64,000 nucleotides of DNA from Streptomyces orinoci (GTDB taxonomy: Bacteria > Actinomycetota > Actinomycetes > Streptomycetales > Streptomycetaceae). Shown one piece after another: positions 24,923 through 32,300 of this stretch. Where the stretch lies: positions 170,246-234,245 of the forward strand of contig NZ_PHNC01000011.1 in assembly GCF_003121295.1 (NCBI RefSeq). Direction: 5' to 3'. The translations under genes and the position numbers were made by a program. Below the pieces are notes generated by a model. The model had not been told where the DNA came from. It did not search any database and worked only from the letters and a program-made list of their open reading frames with translations. Position 1 is the stretch's first letter, and each line of letters opens with the position of its first letter.

Positions 24923-24975
24923 GGCTCCGTACCGGATGAATCCCATCTGGTTCGCCAGGCAGCATACTACGATGA

Positions 24976-25004
24976 TTGGCGAACTACGAATGGCTTCGTA
25001 CAAT
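24976..25004 (+). promoter_or_regulatory. Sigma-70-like promoter of the ArsR-type gene
   Basis: TTGGCG (24976-24981) and TACAAT (24999-25004) are separated by exactly 17 bp, close to consensus for the principal sigma factor and unusual in this GC-rich DNA. The start of transcription would fall near 25011, about 35 bp before the GTG of the regulator gene. A perfect palindrome occupies the spacer (see operator entry). Confidence 0.65.
24985..25000. promoter_or_regulatory. Palindromic operator inside the promoter spacer
   Basis: TACGAA (24985-24990) and TTCGTA (24995-25000) form a perfect inverted repeat around TGGC, lying between the -35 and -10 boxes and overlapping the first bases of the -10. 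A repressor dimer here would block polymerase. The adjacent ArsR-family gene is the obvious binder, giving autorepression. Confidence 0.6.
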
Positions 25005-25044
25005 GGGGGTGGATCATCCGCCACCGCTCATCCGAGGAACAGTC

Positions 25045-25398
25045 GTGAAGACGCAGCCGCCGGCGCCGGGGCGCCCCCTGGACCACCCGTCCCGCGACCA
25101 GATCCGCCTGGAGGATGTGCTGCACGCGCTGGCCGACCCGCTGCGGCTGAAGATCGTCCATAAGCTGGCGGTGGACTGCGGCGGGCACGCCTGTTCCGAC
25201 TTCGACCTTCCGGTCAGCAAGTCCACCACCACCCACCACTTCCGGGTGCTGCGCGAGAGCGGGGTGATCGCGCAGGAGTACCAGGGGACTTCAAAGGTGA
25301 GCGAGCTGCGGCGGGAGGATCTGGACGCGCTCTTCCCGGGGCTGCTGGACAGTGTGCTGGCGGCCTGCGGGCGCCGGTTCGCGGCGGCGGACGGTTAG
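25045..25398 (+). CDS. ArsR-family winged-helix transcriptional regulator
   Basis: A 117-residue regulator of the ArsR/SmtB fold. LEDVLHALADPLRLKIVHKL is the classic N-terminal helix pair, VSKSTTTHHFRVLRESGVIA the recognition helix-turn-helix, and the C-terminal part is short. Two cysteines (CGGHACSD) lie just before the recognition helix, but no full metal-binding ELCVCDL-type motif is seen, so a metal sensor is not implied. The GTG at 25045 with GAGGAA upstream is the likely start; an in-frame start at 24976 falls inside the promoter. It converges on the acyl-CoA ligase gene with a 4-bp overlap of stop codons, and is the only intact regulator gene at this end of the polyketide cluster. Confidence 0.88.
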   Translation: MKTQPPAPGRPLDHPSRDQIRLEDVLHALADPLRLKIVHKLAVDCGGHACSDFDLPVSKSTTTHHFRVLRESGVIAQEYQGTSKVSELRREDLDALFPGLLDSVLAACGRRFAAADG

Positions 25399-26897
25399 TT
25401 GATCCGGCGCTCCTGGCCGGCCCAGTACGGCTCTCTGAGCACCGCCTTGCGCACCTTGCCGTTGCTGGTGCGGGGCAGGGAATCGCGGAACTCCACCGAG
25501 GTGGGCGCCTTGTAGCGGGCCAGGTTGGCCTTGCAGTGGGCGATGATCTCCGCTTCGGCGGCCTCGGCCCCGGCCGCCCGTACCACCAGCGCCTTGACGG
25601 TCTCGCCCCACCGTTCGTCCGGCACTCCTATGACGGCCGCCTCGGCGATCGCCGGATGGCCCAGCAGGCAGTCCTCCACCTCCAGTGAGGACACACTCTC
25701 CCCGCCGGTGACGATCACATCCTTCACCCGGTCGGACAGGGCCAGACTGCCCCGCTCGTCAAAGGCGCCCACATCGCCGGTGCGGAACCAACCCCCTTGG
25801 ACGGCCGCCGCGTTGGCCCGCTCGTCCCGCCAGTAGCCGTCCAGCACCATATTGGAGCGGGCCAGTACCTCGCCCCGCGGCCCGGTGCGCAGCCGTACCC
25901 CCAGGGCCGGGGCGCCCGCGCGGGTCAGATCGGTCCTGGGGGCGCCCGGCAGGCGGCGGTTGAAGGTGAGCAGGGTGGTCTCGGTGAGGCCGTAGACCTG
26001 GAGGAACTCCCAGCCCAGCTCCTCCTCCACCCGGGCGACCAGCTCCGCCCGCACCGGCGCCCCGGCGCAGACCACCCGCATCGTCCCATGGCCGGGTATC
26101 CGGCCCGGCCAGTCCCGGGCCGCCCGGAGCACCACGTCCCATACCGCGGGCGCGCCGAAGGCCAGGGTCACCCCGTGTTCCCTGACCCGGCGCAGGATCT
26201 CCGGGCCGTCGATCCGGCGCAGCACCACCTGCTTGGCGCCCAGCCCGGCGAGCAGGAAGGGCGCCCCCCAGCCGTTGCAGTGGAAGGCGGGCAGGGTGTG
26301 CAGATAGACATCGCCCTCCCAGATCCGGGCGTGCACCCCGAAGGTCATGGCGTTGAGCCAGATGCTCCGGTGGGTCAGGGCGACGCCCTTGGGCCGGGCG
26401 GAGGTGCCGGAGGTGTAGTTGAGGGTCGCCACCGCGTTCTCGTCCGGCCGGGACCAGGGGCGGGGCTCGGTGCCGAAGCCCATCACCTGGGTCTCGGTCT
26501 GCTCGCCCAGGACAAACCGCTTGGGCCCGCCCAGCGAGCCCAGCCGCGCCTCGGCCTCGGGGTCGGTGAAGACCACCGAGGCATCGCACTGGCGCAGAAT
26601 GTAGCCGATCTCCTCGGGGGCGAGCCGGTGGTTCACCGGCACACAGATCCGGCCACTGGCCGGGACCGCATAGAGCAGCTCCAGCAGCCGGGCCGAGTTG
26701 GGGCCGACCACCGCCACCCGCTCGCCCTCGCCTATGCCCAGCGCGTCCAGCCCGGCCTGCCAGGCCCGTATCCGGTGCAGCAGCTCCCCATAGGTGGTGG
26801 TGGGCAGTTGACCCGGCTCGTCCACAACGGCGGTGCGGCCGAAGGCCGTTGCCTCCGCGCGGTCGAGGAAGTCGGCCATGGTGAGCGGAACGAGCAT
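25395..26897 (-). CDS. norE: Acyl-CoA ligase (AurE/NorE type), likely p-nitrobenzoate activation
   Basis: A 500-residue AMP-forming acyl-CoA synthetase. Seen: LNYTSGTSARPKGVALTH (ATP P-loop), LPAFHCNGWG, VYGLTETT, GWFRTGDVGAFDERG, SLALSDRVKDVIVTGGE and TSNGKVRKAVL with the catalytic lysine. The ATG at 26895-26897 has GGAGGG six bases upstream; the frame is open for 150 codons more, but that part spans the divergent repeat region and has no family character. It is divergent from the N-oxygenase gene. Aureothin-type clusters contain such a ligase (aurE), thought to activate the aromatic starter; that role is adopted here by context, and the symbol is by analogy. Confidence 0.85.
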   Translation of the reverse strand: MLVPLTMADFLDRAEATAFGRTAVVDEPGQLPTTTYGELLHRIRAWQAGLDALGIGEGERVAVVGPNSARLLELLYAVPASGRICVPVNHRLAPEEIGYILRQCDASVVFTDPEAEARLGSLGGPKRFVLGEQTETQVMGFGTEPRPWSRPDENAVATLNYTSGTSARPKGVALTHRSIWLNAMTFGVHARIWEGDVYLHTLPAFHCNGWGAPFLLAGLGAKQVVLRRIDGPEILRRVREHGVTLAFGAPAVWDVVLRAARDWPGRIPGHGTMRVVCAGAPVRAELVARVEEELGWEFLQVYGLTETTLLTFNRRLPGAPRTDLTRAGAPALGVRLRTGPRGEVLARSNMVLDGYWRDERANAAAVQGGWFRTGDVGAFDERGSLALSDRVKDVIVTGGESVSSLEVEDCLLGHPAIAEAAVIGVPDERWGETVKALVVRAAGAEAAEAEIIAHCKANLARYKAPTSVEFRDSLPRTSNGKVRKAVLREPYWAGQERRIN

Positions 26898-27177
26898 GCT
26901 GTGCCCTCCGACGGGAGTACCGGGGAAGTGGGGGAGGGTCCGGCCCGCGCCGCCGTGATCCCGGGCCCATCTTGGCATCCCCGCCCGGCATCCAGAAGCC
27001 TCGTCCGGGCGCCGCCAAGTGGCCTCCAAGAATCCGCCAAGAGCGGCCAGCGACGATGCGACGGCACGTGCGGACGGCCGGCCGGCGCCAAGGCGGACGG
27101 GTCCGGACGGGGCCCGGACGAAGCCGGACAAGGCTTGGACGAGGCCGGAACAAGGCTGGACAAGGTCGGGAGAGACG
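26898..27177. promoter_or_regulatory. Divergent promoter region with phased repeats
   Basis: 280 bp between the divergent ligase and N-oxygenase genes, the likely control point of the polyketide cluster. The right-hand third is the phased GGAC repeat array listed separately. No consensus -10/-35 pair stands out. No TTA codon was noticed in the polyketide genes, unlike the upstream operon. Confidence 0.5.
27095..27169 (+). repeat. 21-bp direct repeats, phased at 10.5 bp
   Basis: The tetramer GGAC (GGAA once) begins at 27095, 27105, 27116, 27126, 27137, 27147 and 27158, so spacing alternates 10 and 11 bp. The array is a degenerate 21-bp repeat (GGACGAAGCCGGACAAGGC type) made of two half-units, one per DNA helical turn. 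It ends at the ribosome-binding site of the N-oxygenase gene. Because 21 bp equals seven codons, the array also reads as a seven-residue repeat in the frame upstream of that gene. Comparison with AurF places the true start after the array, so the repeat is best viewed as regulatory DNA. Confidence 0.75.
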
Positions 27178-28194
27178 ATGCGAGAAGCGCAGGCGGACGG
27201 GGTGACCACCTGGGCCGCCCGGGGCTGGGCCGATGAGCGGGGCATCGACAGCGCCACCCTCAGCCGGCTGGTACGGGCCTGGCCCCGGCGGGCGGCGGTG
27301 ACCTCCAGGTCCGAAATCCTGCGGGACCACGCCGAGTTCGACCCCTCCATACCGGACTACCCGCTGGGCATCGTGCCCTTCGCCGAGCACCCGCTGTTCC
27401 TGGCCGCCGCCCCCGAGCAGCGGCAGCGGGTGCTCACCGGCATGTGGATCGGCTACAACGAACGCGTCATCGCCACCGAACAGCTCATCGCCGAGCCCGC
27501 CTTCGGCCTGGTGATGCGCGGGGTGTTCCCGGGCAGCGACGACCCCCTGATCCGCCAGGGGGTGCAACAGGCCCTGGTGGACGAGTCGTTCCACACCTAT
27601 ATGCATATGCTGGCCATCGACCGGGCCCGCGAGCTGCGCCAGGTGCGCAGCCGCCCGGCACAGCCCGAACTGATCACCTACCGGCGGCTGCGGCAGACCC
27701 TGGCGGCCATGCCGGAACGCTGGGAACGGGACGTCGCCGTGCTGGTCTGGGGCGCCATGGCCGAGACCTGTATCAACGCCCTGCTGGCGCTGCTGGCCCG
27801 GGACACCGGGATCCAGCCCATGCACTCCCTGATCACCACCTTGCACCTGAGGGACGAGACCGCGCACGGCTCGGTGGTGGTGGAGGTGGTCAGGGAGCTG
27901 TACGCCCGGATGAACGCCGCACAGCGCCGGACCGTGATCCGCTGTCTGCCGCCGGCCCTGGAGGCCTTCGCCGAGCAGGATCTGTCCATCCTCCGGCTGG
28001 AGCTGGCCGCCGCCGGGGTGGCGGGGGCGGAGGAGATCACGGGCGATCTGCGGACGAGCTCCACCGGGCGGCGGCTGGTCCGTGACTTCTCCGGTGCCCA
28101 GCGGCTGGTCCAGCAGCTGGGACTGGCCCATGAGATCGACTTCGACTTCCCGGAGCGGCCCGAGTGGTCGCCCGCCGACGGGGCTCTTCGCTGA
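27178..28194 (+). CDS. norF: AurF-type di-iron p-aminobenzoate N-oxygenase
   Basis: A 338-residue non-haem di-iron enzyme that oxidises p-aminobenzoate to p-nitrobenzoate, the polyketide starter. All metal ligands known for AurF occur at the same numbering: Glu101, Glu136 and His139 (VDESFHTYMH), Glu196 (AETCINALL), and His223, Glu227 and His230 (LHLRDETAHG). The N-terminus MREAQADGVTTWAARGW aligns with remembered AurF, which decides the ATG at 27178 (GGGAGAG upstream) over a GTG start at 27019. Overall similarity to AurF is high along the whole length. First gene of the plus-strand polyketide operon, followed after 36 bp by a DAHP synthase gene. Confidence 0.96.
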   Translation: MREAQADGVTTWAARGWADERGIDSATLSRLVRAWPRRAAVTSRSEILRDHAEFDPSIPDYPLGIVPFAEHPLFLAAAPEQRQRVLTGMWIGYNERVIATEQLIAEPAFGLVMRGVFPGSDDPLIRQGVQQALVDESFHTYMHMLAIDRARELRQVRSRPAQPELITYRRLRQTLAAMPERWERDVAVLVWGAMAETCINALLALLARDTGIQPMHSLITTLHLRDETAHGSVVVEVVRELYARMNAAQRRTVIRCLPPALEAFAEQDLSILRLELAAAGVAGAEEITGDLRTSSTGRRLVRDFSGAQRLVQQLGLAHEIDFDFPERPEWSPADGALR

Positions 28195-28230
28195 GCACCG
28201 GCAGCCGGTCAGCCCGCAGAAAGGTGCCTG

Positions 28231-29295
28231 ATGATCGTCGCTCGCTTCCGTCCCGACGTGCTGACCGATGAGCAGAGCCGGCTGGTCGCCGGCTGGCGGC
28301 ACCGGGGCCACCGCTCGTTCCGCTGCCGGGTCGGCCACCGCACCCTGATCACCTTCCCCGACCTCGCCGCGGCCTCGCCGGAAGGGCAGCGGTTCCTCAC
28401 CGTGCTGCGTGCCACCAGGGCGGTGGAGACGGTCGTGGACAGCGCCGGCTCACCACCGCTGGGCAGCCTGGCGGCCGCCGGCGAGCCCACCGCCGTGCCG
28501 GTGTCCGACGACTGGAGCGTGGGCGGCGGCCGCTTCACCTGGATCGCCGGACCCTGCGCCGTGGAGAGCGAGGACCAACTGGCCCTGGCGGCCAAGGAAG
28601 TCCGGGCCCGCGGGGCCCAACTGCTGCGCGGCGGCGCCTTCAAGCCGCGTACCTCGCCCTACTCCTTCCAGGGCCTGGGGCGGGACGGGCTGCGGATGCT
28701 GGGCGAGGTCTCCGCCGCCACCGGACTGCCCGTGGTCACCGAGGTGGTGGACCCGGCCCAGGCGGAGACGGTGGCCGAGGTCGCCCAAGTGCTGCAGATC
28801 GGCGCCCGCAACGCCCAGAACTTCGCCCTGCTGCGCGAGGCGGCGCTGACCGGCCGCGCGGTGCTGCTCAAGCGGGGGTTCGGCTGCACCGTCCAGGAGT
28901 GGCTGCACAGCGCCGAATACCTGCTGGCGGCCGGCAACTCCCGGGTGCTGCTGTGCGAACGCGGGGTGCGCACCTTTGAGAACTCCACCCGCTTCACCCT
29001 GGACATCAGCGCGGTGTCCCTGGTGAAGCGGCTGAGCCACCTGCCGGTGCTGGTCGATCCCAGCCACGCCTGCGGGCGCAGCGACCTGGTGGCCCCGCTG
29101 GCCGCGGCCGCCGCGGTGGCCGGCGCCGACGGGGTGATGGTGGACGTCCACCAGGACGCCAGCACCGCGCTGTGCGACGGCGAACAGGCCATCACCGCCG
29201 AGGAGTTCGGCGCGCTGGTGGACCGCACCGGCCGGCTGCTGCACAGCCTCGGCCCCGATCGGCCGGCCGCGGACCCCGCGATGGCCGGCCGATGA
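28231..29295 (+). CDS. DAHP synthase (type I-beta) with N-terminal ferredoxin-like domain
   Basis: A 354-residue 3-deoxy-D-arabino-heptulosonate-7-phosphate synthase, the entry enzyme of the shikimate pathway (phosphoenolpyruvate plus erythrose-4-phosphate). Residues 1 to about 75 (starting MIVARFRPDVLTDEQ) resemble the ferredoxin-like regulatory domain of Thermotoga-type enzymes. The TIM barrel follows with IAGPCAVES (near 105), LRGGAFKPRTSPYSFQGLG, LLKRGFG and VDPSHACGRSD. Streptomyces housekeeping DAHP synthase is usually the unrelated type II enzyme, so this is a dedicated copy boosting chorismate for the aromatic starter. It sits between the N-oxygenase gene and the first PKS gene in the same operon. 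Confidence 0.92.
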   Translation: MIVARFRPDVLTDEQSRLVAGWRHRGHRSFRCRVGHRTLITFPDLAAASPEGQRFLTVLRATRAVETVVDSAGSPPLGSLAAAGEPTAVPVSDDWSVGGGRFTWIAGPCAVESEDQLALAAKEVRARGAQLLRGGAFKPRTSPYSFQGLGRDGLRMLGEVSAATGLPVVTEVVDPAQAETVAEVAQVLQIGARNAQNFALLREAALTGRAVLLKRGFGCTVQEWLHSAEYLLAAGNSRVLLCERGVRTFENSTRFTLDISAVSLVKRLSHLPVLVDPSHACGRSDLVAPLAAAAAVAGADGVMVDVHQDASTALCDGEQAITAEEFGALVDRTGRLLHSLGPDRPAADPAMAGR

Positions 29296-29350
29296 CCGGG
29301 GTCACCGAACCGCTCCCGCCGACCCCCGCCCTGCCAGGAAGGAAGCAACC

Positions 29351-32300
29351 ATGGAGTTGAACGGGATACGCCGGCGGCTGGCCACCGCCAAGGAGGCGGA
29401 GCGGCACCGTCTGCTGCTGGAGCTGATCCGCGCCGCGGCCGCCGAGGCCCTGGACCGGCCCGGCCCCCTGCCACTGGACCCCGGCCGGGCCTTCGGCGCA
29501 CAGGGAGTACGCGGCCGGGCCGCCGGCCGGCTGCGGGAGCGGCTGAGCGAGGCGACCGGCCTGCCGCTGCCTGCCACCGTGGTCTTCGACTACCCCACCC
29601 CCGGCGCGCTGGCCGGGCGGCTGTGCGCCCTGCTGCTGGACGAGCCCGCCGGACCCGGCGGCGCCAACGGACAGATGGAGGCGGAGGAACCCATCGCCAT
29701 CGTGGGCATGGGCTGCCGGCTGCCCGGAGACGTCCGCTCGCCGGAAGGCCTGTGGCGGCTGGTGCACAACGGGACCGACGCCATCTCCGAGTTCCCCGAG
29801 GACCGCGGCTGGACCGTCCAACAGCACCCCGATCCCGACCACTTGGGCACCACCGTCACCCGGCACGCCGGATTCCTCTATGACGCGCCCGACTTCGACG
29901 CCGGCTTCTTCGCCATCAGCCCCGGCGAGGCGGTGACCATCGACCCTCAGCACCGGCTGCTGCTGGAGACCACCTGGAAGGCGGTGGAGGACGCCCGTAT
30001 CGATCCCACCTCGCTGCGCGGCAGCCGCACCGGAGTGTTCGTCGGCCTGATGTACAGCGAGTACGGCGCCCGCATCCGCCGGGTGCCGCCCGGCGCCGAG
30101 GGCTACCGGGTGGTGGGCAGCATGCCCAGTGTGGCCTCCGGCCGCCTGGCCTATACCTTCGGCTTCGAGGGGCCCGCGGTCACCGTGGACACCGCCTGCT
30201 CCTCCTCCCTGGTGGCAATGCACCTGGCCGCCCAGTCACTGCGCAAGGGCGAGTGCACCCTGGCCGTGGCCGGCGGCGCCACCGTGATGGCCACCCCCTG
30301 GGGCTATATCGAGTTCAGCCGCCAGCGCGGCCTCGCCCCGGACGGCCGCTGCCGCTCCTTCTCGGCGGACGCGGCCGGCAGCAGCTGGTCGGAGGGCGTG
30401 GGCGTACTGCTGCTGGAGCGGCTGTCCGACGCCCGGCGCCATGGCCACCGGGTGCTGGCCGTGGTCCGGGGCTCGGCGGTCAACCAGGACGGGGCCTCCA
30501 ACGGACTGACCGCCCCCAACGGCCCCGCCCAGCAGCGGGTCATCCGCCAGGCCCTCGCCCACGCCGGGCTGACCACCGCCGAGGTGGACGCCGTGGACGC
30601 CCATGGCGCCGGAACCCGGCTGGGGGACCCCATCGAGGCCCAGGCCCTGCTGGCCACCTACGGCCAGGGCCGCCCGGCCGGACGCCCGCTGTGGCTGGGC
30701 TCGTTGAAGTCCAATATCGGCCACACCCAGGCCGCCGCCGGTGCCGCCGGCGTCATCAAGATGGTGATGGCGATGCGGCACGGGGTGCTGCCGCGCAGCC
30801 TGCACATCACCGAGCCCACCCCGCATGTGGACTGGACCTCCGGCGCGGTGGAGCTGCTGACCGAGGCCCGGGACTGGCCGGCGGACGGCCGGCCGCGCCG
30901 GGCCGCGGTCTCCTCCTTCGGCGTGGGCGGCACCAACGCCCACATCATCCTGGAGCAGGCCGCACCCGAGCCCGAGCGCCCCCACGCGCCCGAGGCGGAC
31001 GGCGAACCGCGCCCGCTGCCCTGGCCGGTCTCCGGACACGGTGCGGCGGGCCTGCGGGCCCAGGCCCGGCGGCTGGCGGACTTCCTGCGGGCCGGTCCCG
31101 CGGCGCCCGACGCCGACCTGGCCTACTCCCTGGCCACCACCCGGGCGACCCTGACCGACCGGGCCGTGGTGGTGGCCGCGGACCGCGCGGAGGCCATCGC
31201 CCGTCTGACCGCCCTCGCCGAAGGCGACCAGGGCCCCCGGGTGGCCCGGGCGACGGCCGTCCCCCGGGACCGGCTCGCCTTTGTCTTCCCCGGCCAGGGG
31301 TCCCAATGGCCGGGCATGGCCGCCGAGTTGATGAGCTGCTACCCGGTGTTCCGGGAGTCCATCAAGGAATGCGGCCGGAGCCTGGCGCCCCACACCGACT
31401 GGTCGCTGGCCAAGGTGCTGCGCGGCGAGTCCGGCGCGCCCACCCTGGACCGGGTCGATGTGGTGCAGCCCGCCCTGTTCGCGGTAATGGTCTCGCTGGC
31501 CGCCCTCTGGCGCTCCTTCGGGGTGGAGCCCTCGGCGGTGGCCGGCCACTCCCAGGGCGAGATCGCCGCGGCCCGGGTGGCGGGCGCACTCTCCCTCGAG
31601 GACGCGGCCCGGGTGGTGGCCCTGCGCAGCCGGGCCCTGCGGGTGCTGTCCGGGCGCGGCGGGATGGTCTCGGTCGCCGCCCCCGCCGGGCAGGTGCTGC
31701 GGACCCTGGAGCGCTGGGGCGGGGCGGTGTCGGTGGCGGCGGTCAACGGGCCGCGCTCGCTGGTGATTTCGGGCGATCCCGGAGCCCTTGGCGAAGCGCT
31801 GGCCGCCTTCGAGGCCGAGGGGATACGGGCCCGCCGGATACCGGTGGACTACGCCTCGCACTCGGCCCAGGTGGAGGAGATCCGGGATACCCTGCTGACC
31901 GAACTGTCCGGCATCCGGCCCCGGCCGGCCACCGTGCCCTTCTACTCCACCGTCTCCGGTGAACCCCTGGACACCACGGCCCTGGACACCGGCTACTGGG
32001 TGCGCAACCTCCGGGACACCGTCCAGTTCGACCGCACCGTCCGCCGGCTGCTGGCCGACGGCCACACCACCTTCCTGGAGATGAGCCCGCACCCGGTGCT
32101 CACCCCCGGCATCCAGGAGACCGCCGAGGAGGCGGGCGCCGACGAGGTACTGACCGTGGAGTCCCTGCGGCGCAACGAGGGCGGCCCGGCCCGGCTGCTG
32201 ACCGCGGTGGCCGAGGCCCATGTGCACGGGGTCGCCGTGGACTGGTCACCGGCCTTCGCCCACACCGATCCCCGGCCCGCCGACCTGCCGTGCTACGCCT

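Noticed and set aside
27095..27169. CRISPR-like array
   Set aside because: Units are short, degenerate, contiguous and without spacers; phasing at one helical turn fits a regulatory repeat instead.
27019..27177. Upstream GTG start giving the N-oxygenase a 53-residue repeat-rich N-terminus
   Set aside because: AurF starts at the position equivalent to the ATG at 27178, and the di-iron ligands then fall at AurF numbering.
26898..27350. A 150-codon N-terminal extension of the acyl-CoA ligase
   Set aside because: The extension crosses the divergent promoter and the N-oxygenase gene, has no ligase character, and the ATG at 26897 has a good ribosome-binding site.
25759..28338. An 859-codon minus-strand frame opposite the ligase and N-oxygenase genes
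   Set aside because: Its translation is Gly/Pro/Arg/Ala-rich without any family motif; it is the antisense shadow of two strongly supported genes in very GC-rich DNA.
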